The notes beneath the pieces were generated by a model, which saw only the letters and a program-made list of their open reading frames with translations, made no database searches and was not told where the DNA came from. From Variovorax sp. E3 (lineage in GTDB: Bacteria; Pseudomonadota; Gammaproteobacteria; Burkholderiales; Burkholderiaceae_C): a stretch of 48,732 nucleotides of DNA. Where the stretch lies: assembly GCF_016082275.1 (NCBI RefSeq), contig NZ_MOWM01000046.1, forward strand, positions 1-48,732, given 5' to 3'. Below are positions 35,945 through 46,108 of the stretch, one piece after another (the first letter of the stretch is position 1; every line of letters starts with the position of its first letter). The position numbers and the translations under genes were made by a program.

Positions 35945-36724
35945 TTACTCGTACTGCGGCGGCTTCTTCTCGAGGAACGCGGCGATGCCGATGCCCGCGT
36001 TCGGATGGTGCAGGTTGCGCACGAAGTGGTCGCGCTCCTGCGAGAGCTGCGAAGCCAGCGTGGCGCCGCGCGCGTCGCTCAGCAGCTCCTTGATGCTGGC
36101 CAGCGAGTTGGGCGCGCGGGTGTTGAGCTTGGCCGCCAGCGCCAGGGCGCCCGCGAGCGCCTGGCCGTTTTCGGTCAGCTCGTTCACCAGGCCGAGCGCG
36201 TGCAGGCGCGGCGCGCCGATGCGCTCGCCGTTCATGAGCCATTCGCTGGCCAGTTGGCGCGGCAGCTGCTGCCCCAGGTGCCAGCTCAGGCCGCCGTCGG
36301 GCGACAGCGCCACGTTGCTGTAGGAGGCCGCGAAGATGGCGTCCCGCGCCGCCACCACGAAGTCGCAGGCCAGCGCCAGCGAAAAGCCGGCGCCGGCGGC
36401 CGCGCCCTCGACCGCCGCGATGATCGGCTTGGGGAAGGTGCGGATCGAATCGATCCAGTTGTGCAGGCCTTCGATGCTCTCGGCCTGCACCGAGCGGTCG
36501 AGCTCGCGGTTGGCCAGCAGCCGCTGCAGCGAGCCGCCGGCGCAGAACCAGTCGCCTTCGCCCACGATGACGACGCTGCGGATCTCCGCGCTGCCCTCTG
36601 CGCCGTTCAGCGCCTCGATGCCGGCGGCGTAGATCTCTGGGCCCAGTGCGTTGCGCTGGGTCGGGTTGGCGATGGTCAGCACCATGGTGCTGCCTTCGCT
36701 GGTGCTCTTGAGTTCGGCGGTCAT
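35945..36724 (-). CDS. Enoyl-CoA hydratase/isomerase family protein (259 aa)
   Basis: Crotonase-fold enzyme, probably hydrating a 2-enoyl-CoA. It shows the oxyanion-hole segments GDWFCAGGSLQRL and IIAAVEGAAAGAGFSLALACDF, and NVALSPDGGLSWHLGQQLPRQLA around the catalytic loop. The usual glutamate of that loop reads as Pro-Asp (SPDGG), the pattern seen in isomerase-like members such as PaaG-type enzymes, so hydratase activity is not certain. It follows the 3-hydroxyacyl-CoA dehydrogenase by 21 bases. Confidence 0.88.
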   Translation of the reverse strand: MTAELKSTSEGSTMVLTIANPTQRNALGPEIYAAGIEALNGAEGSAEIRSVVIVGEGDWFCAGGSLQRLLANRELDRSVQAESIEGLHNWIDSIRTFPKPIIAAVEGAAAGAGFSLALACDFVVAARDAIFAASYSNVALSPDGGLSWHLGQQLPRQLASEWLMNGERIGAPRLHALGLVNELTENGQALAGALALAAKLNTRAPNSLASIKELLSDARGATLASQLSQERDHFVRNLHHPNAGIGIAAFLEKKPPQYE

Positions 36725-36745
36725 GGCTTGGTGACGTCTGTTTAT

Positions 36746-38265
36746 TTATTCTTCTTCGTGCAGCAGGCTCAGGCCCAGCGCGCCGCGGCGGCGCAGCCAC
36801 GGGCTCGGGCGATAGCGCGGATCGCCGTACACCGTCTGCAGGTTGAACAGCACTTCGAGCATGTTGGTCGGCCCGAACAGGTTGCCCATGGCCAGCGGGC
36901 CGCGCGGGTAGCCCAGGCCCAGTTGCACGGCTGTCTCGAGGTCGGCCGGCGTGCATACGCGTTGCTGGCACATGTCGGCGGCGATGTTGACGATGGTGCC
37001 GATCACGCGCTGCGTGACGAAGCCGCCGCTGTCGCGGATCACGCTCACGGCCTTGCCGTCGCGCGCGAAGAGGGCGTGCGCGGCGTCGCGGATGTCGCGG
37101 CGCGTGGCGGGGTTGGTGGCGAGCACGCGGCGCTTGGTGGCGGCGTCGTCGATCAGCATGTCGATGCCGATGGTGCGCGTGGCGTCCAGGCGCTCGACGG
37201 CGGCAACGGTGGTCACGTCGAAGCCCAGCGGCGCCACCAGGATCAGCGAATGCGGCGCGGCTGCGGCCCCGCTGTCGATCTGCGCGCCCAGCGTGTTCAC
37301 CAGGCGCAGCAGCTCGGCGCGGCGCGCGGCGCGCGGTGACACCCACACCGAGGGCGTGCCCTCGACCACGGGCGGCGGCGGCTCGGGCGTCTGCTGCATC
37401 ACGCCGTCGGTGTAGCGGTAGAAGCCTTCGCCGGTCTTGCGGCCCAGCGCGCCGGCAGCCAGGCGTTGCGCGGTGATCACGCTCGGGCGAAAGCGCGGCT
37501 CTTCGAAGTACTGGTGGTAGATCGACTCCATCACCGGGTGCGACACGTCGAGCGCCGTCAGGTCGAGCAGCTCGAACGGGCCGAGGCGAAAGCCGGCCTG
37601 GTCCTTGAGGATGCGGTCGACGGTGGCGAAATCGGCCACGCCTTCGCCGACGATGCGCAGCGCCTCGGTGCCGTAGCCGCGGCCCGCGTGATTGACGATG
37701 AAGCCGGGGGTGTCCTGCGCCTGCACGGCGCTGTGGCCCATTTGCCTGGCGTAGCCCGCCAGTTGCGCGCAGACCTCGGGCGCGGTCTTGAAGCCCGCGA
37801 CCACCTCGACCACCTTCATCAGCGGCACGGGGTTGAAGAAATGGAAGCCCGCAAAACGCTCGGGGTGCTTCAGGCCGGCCGCGATGGCCGTTACCGACAA
37901 CGAGGAGGTGTTGGTGACCAGCGTCGCGGTCTCGGCCACCACGCCCTCGAGTTCACGGAACAGCTGGCGCTTGACCTCGAGGTCTTCGATCACGGCTTCG
38001 ATCACGAGGTCGCAGCTGGCGAGCGCCTGGACCGAATCGACGGCCTTGACGCGGGCGATCTGGGCGTCGCGCGTGGCGGCGTCGATCTTGCCCTTCTCGT
38101 GCAGCTTGTTCCATTGCGCGGCGAGGGCTTCGCGGCCGCGCTCGGCGGCGCCCGCGAAGCTGTCGAGCAGCAGCACTTCGCTGCCTGCCTGGGCGGCGAT
38201 CTGCGCGATGCCGCGACCCATGCGCCGGCGCCGACAACGCCGATTCGGGTGTAGTTCACTGTCAT
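36746..38265 (-). CDS. 3-hydroxyacyl-CoA dehydrogenase, about 506 aa (one-base frameshift near 38222)
   Basis: NAD-dependent oxidation of 3-hydroxyacyl-CoA. ATG 38265 begins MTVNYTRIGVVGAGA. The frame then shifts by one missing base exactly at the expected GAGxMGRGIAQIAAQAG NAD loop, and the rest is intact. Further motifs are NTSSLSVTAIA, RFAGFHFFNPVPLMKVVEVV, DTPGFIVNHAGRGY and a duplicated C-terminal 3HCDH domain. The length and double C-terminal domain resemble PaaH/PaaC-type 3-hydroxyadipyl-CoA dehydrogenases of phenylacetate breakdown. Together with the PaaG-like neighbour this hints at aromatic-acid catabolism. I do not assign a symbol. Confidence 0.9.
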
Positions 38266-38397
38266 TTGCTGAAGATTTTCACTGGTTGGGTGGTATCCGG
38301 CCTGCCGCGCAGGCGTCTGCGCAAGCACTGTCGCCAAGCTCCGATTCTGCAATCTCGCGCGGGCGGGGCGTGACGGGTTTTACGCGAGGGCGCGATT

Positions 38398-39554
38398 TCA
38401 GGCCGGACGGCGGCTGCGGTCGATGGCCGCGCTGAGCGTGATGGCCACCAGCAACAGGGCGAAACCGACCCAGCTCATCCAGACCTGTGCGTCGTGCGCC
38501 AGCAGCCAGCCGCCGAGCGCCGCGCCCACCGCCTGCCCGGTGTAGATGCCGGAGCTGTTGAGCGCCACCGAGCCCGGTGCCAGCGCGGGCGCCAGGCCCA
38601 CCAGGCGGGCCTGCTGGGCCGAGTTGGTGGCGAAGCAGCCCAGGCCCCAGGGCACGAGCACCACGGCCAGCCAGGCCAGCGTGGAGGCCAGCGGCCACAG
38701 CAGCAGGCTCAGCGTGATCAATGCCGTCGTGATCAGCACCATGCGCCCCGCACCCACCCGGTCGATGAAGCGGCTGACCACCATGTTGCCGACCAGCCCG
38801 CAGGCGCCGAACAGGGCCCACATCACGCTCAGCGTGGTGGCGTCGCGCCGAAGCTCTGCTTGAGGATCGGGCCGAAGTAACTGAACAACACGAACTGCCC
38901 GGCGCCCTGCAGGGCGGTAACCGACACGATGCCCATCAGCACCGGGCTGCGCAGCACGCGCGACCACGCGGCGGCGGTCAGCGCGGCCGGGCGAATGCCC
39001 GTCGGCAGGGTGAGCCAGATCGATGCCGCGCTGACGACGCTGAGCGCGGCGATCGCCATGAAGGCCATGCGCCAGCCCAGGTGGCCGCCGATCAGCGCGC
39101 CGATGGGCAACCCCAGCACCGAGGCCATCGACCAGCCCAGGAAGACGAAGGTGACGGCACGCCCGCGCTGCTCGGGCGGCACCAGCATGCCCGCGCAGGC
39201 GGCGGCTTGCGGCGTGAAGATGGCGGGCGCGATCACCGTGAGCATGCGCATCGGCAGCAGGGCGCCGAAGCTGGGCATCAGCGCCGAGAGCGCGTGGCCC
39301 GCTGCGTACCAGAGGAGGGTGAGGGCGAGCAGCAGGCGCCGGTCCCACCCCGCGACGGCGGCGGCCAGCAGCGGCGCGCCAATGCACATCACGGCGGCGG
39401 CGGCCGTGATCAGTTGCCCCGCGGTTGCCACGCCGACCTCGAGCGACGTGCTGATTTCATTGAGCGTGCCGGGCACCACCATCACGCCGGTGCCGATCAC
39501 GAAATTGCCGGCCAGCAGCGCCCAGAGCGCCCCCTTGGGCGCCGGCCGGCTCAC
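38398..39554 (-). CDS. MFS transporter (one-base frameshift near 38845)
   Basis: Twelve-helix major facilitator, probably drug or metabolite efflux (AraJ/PbuE-like). GTG 39554 gives VSRPAPKGALWALLAGNFVIG. The first half includes RRLLLALTLLWYAAGHALSAL, RGRAVTFVFLGWSMASVLGLPIGALIG (motif C region) and runs to FGPILKQSFGA. A one-base-shifted frame continues DATTLSVMWALFGACGLVGNMV to the end. Restored length is 385 aa. The start overlaps the stop of the upstream dehydrogenase gene, so the two are translationally coupled. Confidence 0.85.
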
Positions 39555-40557
39555 CGACGGACCTGCAGCGCGCCGGGATTCACGATGTTCGTGGGGTTGC
39601 CGTTGATGTAGCTGACGACGTTGTCGAAGGCCTGGCCGAAGTAGCTCTCGTAGCTTTCCTGCTCGACGTAGCCGATGTGCGGCGTGCAGATGCAATTCTC
39701 CAGGCGCAGCAGCGCATGGCCCTGCAGCGGCGGCTCGCTCTCGAACACGTCGATGGCGGCGAGACCGGGACGCCGCGATTGAGCGCGGCCAGCAGTGCAT
39801 CGGCCTCGACCAGCTCGGCGCGCGACGTGTTGACGAACAGCGCCGTCGGCTTCATGCGCGAGAGGTCTTCGAGCGTGATGAGCCCGTTGGTTTCTTCGTT
39901 GAGCCGCAGGTGCACCGACAGCACGTCGGCCGCGGCAAAGAACTCGTGGCGGTTCTGCGCCACCTGGAAGCCGTCGGAGCGCGCCTTGGCGCAGCTGGCT
40001 TCCCGGCCCCAGATCACGACCTGCATCCCGAAGGCCTGCCCGTAGCGCGCGACCAGTTGGCCGATGCGGCCATAGCCCCAGATGCACAGCGTCTTGCCCT
40101 TGAGCACCGAACCGAGCCCGAAGTTGGGCGGCATCGAGGCCGACTTGAGCCCCGACTGCTGCCACGCCCCGTGCTTGAGGTTGCTGATGTACTGCGGCAG
40201 CCGGCGCATGGCGGCCATGATGAGCGCCCAGGTGAGCTCGGCCGGGGCCTGGGGAGAACCGGAGCCCTCGGCCACCGCCACGCCGCGCTCGGTGCATGCG
40301 GTCACGTCGATGTGGCCGGCGACACAGCCGGTCTGCGAGATCAGCTTGAGCTTGGGCAGTTTTTCGATCAGCTGGCGCGAGATCTGTGTGCGCTCGCGAA
40401 TCAGCACGATCACGTCGGCGTCCTTGAGGCGAACCGACAGTTGGCCGATGCCCTTCACCGTGTTGGTATAGACCTTGGCCGCGTACGCGTCCAGCTTGGC
40501 GGCGCAGCGCAGCTTGCGCACCGCGTCCTGGTAGTCGTCGAGGATCACAATGTTCAT
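39551..40557 (-). CDS. D-2-hydroxyacid dehydrogenase family protein (one-base frameshift near 39768)
   Basis: NAD(P)-dependent reduction of a 2-keto acid. From ATG 40557 the protein reads MNIVILDDYQDAVRKL. It contains the NAD loop LCIWGYGRIGQLVARYGQAFGM (GxGxxG), the catalytic-Arg segment FVNTSRAELVEADALLAAL and, after a one-base shift at NRGVP, the continuation LAAIDVFESEPP and the catalytic His in CTPHIGYVEQESYESYF. Restored length is 335 aa. PdxB/SerA-like relatives exist, but the substrate cannot be predicted. It overlaps the MFS gene. Confidence 0.88.
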
Positions 40558-40647
40558 GGCGTGCCATTGTGCCTCGCAGCATTGGAATGTCGTACCCGTG
40601 AACGTTTGGATACCCACCCCCGAAGCCGCTTCCGGGGGCGTTGCGAC

Positions 40648-41028
40648 TCAGTGCAGGCGCGTCGAGCGGGGCGCCATGGCCATGGTCTCGGCGGTTTCGA
40701 GGGCGGCCAGGCGGTCGAGCTCGGCGCAGACGTCGGCCATGCGGCCCGAGATCACGACGCGGTTGTTGCGCTGCTGGCCCTTGCCGTCGACCACGCGGAC
40801 CACGCGCAACGGGCGCGCCGGTGCGGTCGCGGTGGCGTCCGGCGTGGCGCTACCGCCATTGGCGCGGGCGATGCAGGTGGGGCGCACGGCCACGTAGCGC
40901 AGGCCGGCCGAGGCTTCGGCGGCGTCGAGGTGGTCCCTGCGGTGCGACCGGCGCGCCGGTATCAACCGGCTGGCGAGCGATTGCAGCGGCATCCAGAAAT
41001 CAGCGATGGCGAGGAGGGCGATTCCCAT
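40648..41028 (-). CDS. Hypothetical protein (126 aa)
   Basis: From ATG 41028 (GGAG seven to nine bases upstream) it reads MGIALLAIADFWMPLQSLASRL, a weakly hydrophobic start, then a basic and Ala-rich middle. The end segment VVRVVDGKGQQRNNRVVISGRMADVCAELDRLAALE resembles a short folded domain. I do not recognise the family. It lies in its own space between lexA and the 2-hydroxyacid dehydrogenase, so it may be a separate unit. An imperfect GC hairpin (about 40616-40639) downstream lacks a T run. Confidence 0.55.
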   Translation of the reverse strand: MGIALLAIADFWMPLQSLASRLIPARRSHRRDHLDAAEASAGLRYVAVRPTCIARANGGSATPDATATAPARPLRVVRVVDGKGQQRNNRVVISGRMADVCAELDRLAALETAETMAMAPRSTRLH

Positions 41029-41163
41029 GTGAACTCCAAAAAAGTATGAGGTTGAACACAGGCAGGATTTCTTGAATCGCTGCGACAGGGTGATGGCGAC
41101 TCTTCGCCATACGCCCGCCACCTGTCGCTGCCGGATGGGGTGCTTCGGTAACTCGGCCGAGGG

Positions 41164-41847
41164 CTACATCAGCATGGTGTTGCGGATGAGGCCGACCGCG
41201 AGGCCTTCGATTTCGAAGGGCTCGCCGGGCTGCACGATGATGGTCGGGTAGTCGGGGTTCTCGGCGTGCAGCTCGATGACCAGCTTGTTGCGCTTCAGGC
41301 GCTTGACCGTGACTTCGTCGCCCAGGCGCGCCACCACGATCTGGCCGTTGCGCGCCTCCTTGGTGGCCTGCACGGCGAGCAGGTCGCCGTCCATGATGCC
41401 GGCGTCGCGCATCGACATGCCGCGCACCTTGAGCAGGTAGTCGGGCTGGCGCTGGAACAGCGTGTTTTCGACGTAATAGGTCTGGTCGACGTGCTCCTGG
41501 GCCAGGATGGGCGAGCCCGCCGCGACGCGGCCGATGAGCGGCAACGCGAGTTGCGCCATGCCGGGCAGCGAGAGCGAAAACTGGCCGCCTTCGCGGTGGC
41601 GCGTTTCGTTGAGCGAGCGCAGGGCGTCGCCCTTGAGGCGAATGCCGCGCGAAGTGCCGCTGACGAGCTCGATGACGCCCTTGCGGGCCAGCGCCTGCAG
41701 ATGCTCCTCGGCGGCGTTGGCCGACTTGAAGCCCAGCTCATTGGCGATTTCGGCGCGCGTGGGCGGAGCGCCGGTGCGTGCGATGGCGCTCTGGATCAAG
41801 TCCAGGATCTGCTGCTGGCGGGCTGTAAGCTTCACTGCGAACTGCAT
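41164..41847 (-). CDS. lexA: LexA repressor
   Basis: Represses the SOS regulon; RecA filaments trigger its self-cleavage. The 227-aa protein has an N-terminal winged helix ([34 protein letters not shown]), the Ala110-Gly111 cleavage site in RVAAGSPI, catalytic Ser145 in [15 protein letters not shown] and Lys182 in EVTVKRLK. Two LexA-box-like sites precede it, so autoregulation is expected. The neighbouring asparaginase gene is divergent. Confidence 0.97.
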   Translation of the reverse strand: MQFAVKLTARQQQILDLIQSAIARTGAPPTRAEIANELGFKSANAAEEHLQALARKGVIELVSGTSRGIRLKGDALRSLNETRHREGGQFSLSLPGMAQLALPLIGRVAAGSPILAQEHVDQTYYVENTLFQRQPDYLLKVRGMSMRDAGIMDGDLLAVQATKEARNGQIVVARLGDEVTVKRLKRNKLVIELHAENPDYPTIIVQPGEPFEIEGLAVGLIRNTMLM

Positions 41848-41865
41848 ATGTGGTTCCTTGCGGCA

Positions 41866-41881
41866 CTGGCTAGATATCCAG
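41866..41881. promoter_or_regulatory. LexA (SOS) box 1 upstream of lexA
   Basis: CTGG-CTAGATAT-CCAG, an exactly symmetrical CTGN-N8-NCAG operator (ACTGG/CCAGT arms extended), differing from the E. coli CTGT/ACAG ends. It starts 19 bases from box 2 in the 73-base lexA-asparaginase intergenic region. Confidence 0.7.
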
Positions 41882-41884
41882 TAC

Positions 41885-41900
41885 CTGTATTTTTAACCAG
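41885..41900. promoter_or_regulatory. LexA (SOS) box 2 over the lexA -10 region
   Basis: CTGT-ATTTTTAA-CCAG with an AT-rich N8 core, close to the proteobacterial CTGT-N8-ACAG consensus. It covers the TAAAAA -10 proposed for lexA on the minus strand. Confidence 0.75.
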
Positions 41901-41917
41901 TTTTTAAAAGTTGACAA
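41890..41917 (-). promoter_or_regulatory. lexA promoter
   Basis: Reading the minus strand, TTGTCA (-35) is followed after 16 bases by TAAAAA (-10). SOS box 2 overlaps the -10 and box 1 lies just downstream, a standard repression layout. Confidence 0.55.
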
Positions 41918-41920
41918 GTC

Positions 41921-42883
41921 ATGGCCAATTCCCCTTCGCCTGAGTTGCGCCGCGTGGTCGTGCTGGGCACCGGCGGCACCATTGCCGGCAAGGCCGCCAG
42001 CAGCGGCGACAACATCGGCTACACGGCGGGGCAGGTGGGCGTGGCCGACCTGCTGGGCGGCATCACGGCGCCTGAGGGCGTGGCGCTGCTGGCGGAGCAG
42101 GTGGCGCAGCTCGACAGCAAGGACATGTCGCTCGACACGTGGCAAAAGCTCGCACGGCGTTGTGCCCATTGGCTGGCCGAGCCCGATGTGGCGGGCGTGG
42201 TGATCACGCACGGCACCGACACGCTGGAGGAGACGGCGTTCTTCCTGCACTCGGTGCTGGCTCCCTCGAAGCCCGTGGTCCTGACCTGCGCCATGCGCCC
42301 GGCGACGGCGTTGTCCCCTGACGGACCGCAGAACGTGCGCGACGCCATCAGCGTGGCCGCGACGGTGGGTGCAAAGGGAGTGACGGTGGTTTGTGCCGGC
42401 GCGGTCCACAGCGGCGTCGATGTGCAGAAGGTGCACACCTACCGGCTCGATGCATTCGCGTCAGGCGATGCGGGTCCGGTGGGCTATGTGGAAGAGGGCG
42501 AAGTGCGGCGCGTCAGGGCGTGGCCCGAGGGGGCTGCGGTGCCTGCGTCGAAGGTCTTGGGGGCGGGAGCTGTTCAGTGGCCTCGGGTCGAGATCGTCAT
42601 GAGCCACGCCGGCGCGAGCGGTGCGGTCGTCGAGGCACTCCTGCAACCCGGCGGCGCCGAACCGGTGCGTGGACTGGTGTTGGCGGCAACCGGCAACGGC
42701 ACGCTGCATCACGCCCTGGAGGCGGCGGCGCTCAAGGCCCGGGATGCGGGTGTGTCGGTGGTTCGTGCGACGCGTTGCATGAACGGTCGCATCCTGCCGA
42801 AGACCGGCGACCAGCTGCGAGATGCAGGCGCGCTGACGCCCGTGAAGGCGCGCATCGCGCTGATGCTCGAACTGCTCGGGTGA
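41921..42883 (+). CDS. L-asparaginase (cytoplasmic, type II fold)
   Basis: Hydrolyses L-asparagine to aspartate and ammonia. The 320-aa protein has the first signature VVVLGTGGTIAGK (nucleophile Thr20) and the second VVITHGTDTLEETAFFL (97-101), with CAMRPATALSPDGPQN carrying the substrate loop. No signal peptide is seen, so it is probably cytoplasmic. No clear ribosome-binding site precedes the ATG. The upstream region is shared with lexA and its SOS boxes, so SOS effects on this gene are possible. Confidence 0.92.
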   Translation: MANSPSPELRRVVVLGTGGTIAGKAASSGDNIGYTAGQVGVADLLGGITAPEGVALLAEQVAQLDSKDMSLDTWQKLARRCAHWLAEPDVAGVVITHGTDTLEETAFFLHSVLAPSKPVVLTCAMRPATALSPDGPQNVRDAISVAATVGAKGVTVVCAGAVHSGVDVQKVHTYRLDAFASGDAGPVGYVEEGEVRRVRAWPEGAAVPASKVLGAGAVQWPRVEIVMSHAGASGAVVEALLQPGGAEPVRGLVLAATGNGTLHHALEAAALKARDAGVSVVRATRCMNGRILPKTGDQLRDAGALTPVKARIALMLELLG

Positions 42884-42888
42884 ATCAA

Positions 42889-42911
42889 GGCCGCCCCGCG
42901 AAAGGGCGGCC
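42889..42911. other. GC-rich hairpin between convergent asparaginase and adk genes
   Basis: GGCCGCCC-CCGCGAA-A-GGGCGGCC inverted arms of eight bases, without a T run on either side. It could aid bidirectional termination, but that is weak. Confidence 0.35.
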
Positions 42912-42917
42912 GGGCCA

Positions 42918-43592
<675 letters not shown>

Positions 43593-43708
43593 TTAGATTT
43601 TGTGTCGCGCCACGCGTCGGCTTGGGGGCTGGGCAGGGCGGAGTTGCTTCGAGGATATCACGCGTGCCATCGGCGATTTGTCGCTGTCCCGACAGGCGCG
43701 GCAAGGCC

Positions 43709-44482
43709 TCAGGCGGCGGGGCCGGCCGCGAAGACCGCGCGCACGCGCGCCAGGTCTTCGGGCGTGTCGATGCCCGGTCCGGGCGCGACATGGCTCACGT
43801 GCACGGCGATGCGATGCCCGTGCCACAGCGCGCGCAACTGCTCGAGCGCTTCGGTCGCCTCGACCGGCGAGGGCGGCAGCGTCGGAAACTGGCGCACGAA
43901 GCCCGCGCGATAGCCGTAGATGCCGATGTGGCGCAGGGGTGCCGGCGTGGGCAGCACGGTCGGCGCCGCGCCGTTGGCGGAGCCGTCGCGCCACCACGGA
44001 ATGGGGGCGCGGCTGAAGTACATGGCGTTGCCCTGTGCGTCGAGCACGGCCTTCACCACGTTCGGGTTCATGAAGTCGGCGAGCGAATCGATCTCGTGGG
44101 CGGCGGTGCTCATTGCGGCTTCCGCATGCACGGCCAGCGCCGAGGCCACGGCGTCGATCAGCGCGGGGTCGATCAGCGGCTCGTCGCCCTGCACGTTGAC
44201 GACGATGTCGTCGCCGTCCAGGCCCAGTTGCTCGCAGGCTTCGGCCAGCCGGTCGGTGCCGCTGGGGTGGTCCTGGCGCGTGAGGATCGCCTCGACGCCA
44301 TGCGCCTTGCAGGCGTCGATGATGGAGGCGTCGTCGCCCGCCACCACCACGCGCGCCGCGCCGGATTCACTGGCGCGTCGGGCCACGCGCACCACCATCG
44401 GCACGCCGGCGATATCGGCCAGGGGTTTGTTGGGAAGCCGCGTCGACGCCAGGCGCGCCGGCACCAGGACCGTGAAGCTCAC
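43709..44482 (-). CDS. kdsB: 3-deoxy-manno-octulosonate cytidylyltransferase
   Basis: Activates Kdo as CMP-Kdo for transfer to lipid IVA. The 257-aa protein shows [22 protein letters not shown] at the N-terminus, [22 protein letters not shown], and the C-terminal [15 protein letters not shown] and [15 protein letters not shown] motifs. Its start overlaps the stop of the Trm112-like gene by four bases. Works with the Kdo hydroxylase elsewhere in this window, by pathway. Confidence 0.97.
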   Translation of the reverse strand: MSFTVLVPARLASTRLPNKPLADIAGVPMVVRVARRASESGAARVVVAGDDASIIDACKAHGVEAILTRQDHPSGTDRLAEACEQLGLDGDDIVVNVQGDEPLIDPALIDAVASALAVHAEAAMSTAAHEIDSLADFMNPNVVKAVLDAQGNAMYFSRAPIPWWRDGSANGAAPTVLPTPAPLRHIGIYGYRAGFVRQFPTLPPSPVEATEALEQLRALWHGHRIAVHVSHVAPGPGIDTPEDLARVRAVFAAGPAA

Positions 44483-44661
44483 AGCCCCAGCTCTTCGTCG
44501 GAAAGGGTGCGTGCTTCGTTCTCGAGCAGCACTGGAATGCCGTCGCGCACCGGGTAGGCCAGGCGCGCGCTGCGCGAACAGAGCTCCTGCTTCTCGGGGT
44601 TCCAGGTCAGCGGCCCCTTGGTGACGGGGCAGACGAGCAGTTCAAGCAGCTTGGTATCCAT
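44479..44661 (-). CDS. ycaR: Trm112/YcaR-like small zinc-ribbon-type protein (60 aa)
   Basis: Short protein of the UPF0434/Trm112 family: [48 protein letters not shown]. Two cysteines are visible (VCP and LCS) rather than four, as in many bacterial members, so zinc binding is doubtful. It sits between lpxK and kdsB as in E. coli and overlaps both. Confidence 0.93.
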   Translation of the reverse strand: MDTKLLELLVCPVTKGPLTWNPEKQELCSRSARLAYPVRDGIPVLLENEARTLSDEELGL

Positions 44662-45667
44662 CGAGCGATGATAACTTTGCGTCGAGCGCGGTGAGGAATT
44701 CAGGCGAGGGCGCGAAGTGCAGCGGCACGGCCAGTGCGTCGGGGGCCTTGCGCCACAGCTTGACCGCGTCTTTCTCGGTGCAGATGAGCGGGCGGTCGTC
44801 GGTCGGGCGCTGCCAGGCGTCGAAGTCGTGGTGGTCGGGCAGGGCGATGGTTTCGGCGAGCGTGAGGTCGCGGGCGCGCAACATGTCGAAGAAGGCTTCG
44901 GGCCGGGCGATGGCTGCGAGCGCGGTCAGCGGCTTGCCTGCCAGGGTTGCCAGCGGCACGCGTTGGCCGTCGCTCGCCAGGGCGTAATCCGCGAGCCGTC
45001 GCCGGGCGGTGTAGCCGCCGGCGAACGCGGGTTTTTCTCCGCTGTGCAGCACGAGGTCGCAATGGCGTGGCCAAGCCTCGCGCAAGGGGCCCGCGGGCAG
45101 TCGCCAGCCGTTGCCGATGCCCCGGTCGTCGAACACGCAGATCTCGATGTCGCGGCCCAGCGCCAGGTGCTGCAGGCCGTCGTCGCTGACGACGACCTGG
45201 GTGGCGGGGTGACGGGCGAGCAGGGCGCGCGCCGCCTCGATGCGTTTGCGCGCGACGAACACCGGCGCTTTCGTGGCGTGGTGGATCAGCGCGGGCTCGT
45301 CGCCGACTTCGCGGGGATCGCTGTCGGCGAGCACTTCGCGGCAGTCGTCGGTGCGGCGGCCATAGCCGCGCGACACCACGCCCACCTGGATGCCGCGCGC
45401 GCGCAGATGCTGCACCACGGCCATCACCACCGGCGTCTTGCCGGCCCCGCCCGCAATCACGTTGCCGACCACGATCACCGGGACGGGCACGCGCTCGGAC
45501 CGAAGCCAACCCAGGCGATAGAGCCAGCCCCGCACGGCGAAGAGCGCGGCATAGAGCAGCGACAGTGGCCACAGCAGGCAGGCCAGCGGGCCGCGACGCA
45601 GCCACGCATCCCGCAGCCGCGAGCCCGGCGGCGCCCCTGTGCTGCTGCGGCCTTCGGAAGAGGGCAC
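44642..45667 (-). CDS. lpxK: Tetraacyldisaccharide 4'-kinase
   Basis: Phosphorylates the 4' position of the lipid A disaccharide, producing lipid IVA. The 341-aa protein begins with GTG directly after the exbD stop. A membrane-associated N-terminal helix ([20 protein letters not shown]) precedes the P-loop [15 protein letters not shown] (residues 67-81). [23 protein letters not shown] and DHHDF are further LpxK blocks. The 3' end overlaps the next gene by 20 bases. Confidence 0.97.
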   Translation of the reverse strand: MPSSEGRSSTGAPPGSRLRDAWLRRGPLACLLWPLSLLYAALFAVRGWLYRLGWLRSERVPVPVIVVGNVIAGGAGKTPVVMAVVQHLRARGIQVGVVSRGYGRRTDDCREVLADSDPREVGDEPALIHHATKAPVFVARKRIEAARALLARHPATQVVVSDDGLQHLALGRDIEICVFDDRGIGNGWRLPAGPLREAWPRHCDLVLHSGEKPAFAGGYTARRRLADYALASDGQRVPLATLAGKPLTALAAIARPEAFFDMLRARDLTLAETIALPDHHDFDAWQRPTDDRPLICTEKDAVKLWRKAPDALAVPLHFAPSPEFLTALDAKLSSLDGYQAA

Positions 45668-46108
45668 TCAGTGCCCGGCTTGCGCCGTCGACTGGGCTGC
45701 GAAGGTGATCTGCATCAGGCCGGCGCGGCGCGCGGCTTCCATCACCGTGATCACGGCCTGGTGCGGGCTGGTGGCGTCGGCGCTGATGATCACCACGCTG
45801 TCCTTGCCGCCGGTGGCCGCGGCGGCGAGCGCGGCGGTCACGGCTTCCACGTTGCGGTCGGCCACGGGCGTCTTGTTGATCGAGTAGCGGCCGTCTGCCG
45901 ATACCGCCACGATCACTTCCTTCGGATAGTCGCGCTGCGCGTCGACGTCCGCCGTGGGCAGGCGCAGCTGCATCTCGGTGAACTTGCTGTAGGTGGTCGA
46001 CAGCATCAGGAAGATCAGGATCACCAGCAGCACGTCGATGAACGGGATCAGGTTGATCTCCGGCTCGTCGCGCGCGCCGTGGCGGAACTGCATGCGGGCG
46101 CGGGTCAT
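45668..46108 (-). CDS. exbD: ExbD/TolR family biopolymer transport protein
   Basis: Energises outer-membrane transport, by analogy using the proton motive force with ExbB and TonB. The 146-aa protein has one N-terminal transmembrane helix NLIPFIDVLLVILIFLML with the essential Asp25, then a periplasmic domain with conserved VVIISADATSPHQAVITVM. The ATG overlaps the exbB stop (ATGA). The plug of the window's lipid A operon is not directly linked. Confidence 0.93.
   Translation of the reverse strand: MTRARMQFRHGARDEPEINLIPFIDVLLVILIFLMLSTTYSKFTEMQLRLPTADVDAQRDYPKEVIVAVSADGRYSINKTPVADRNVEAVTAALAAAATGGKDSVVIISADATSPHQAVITVMEAARRAGLMQITFAAQSTAQAGH

Noticed and set aside
40616..40639. Terminator after the 126-aa gene
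   Set aside because: The GC stem is imperfect with a bulge and has no T run on the relevant strand.
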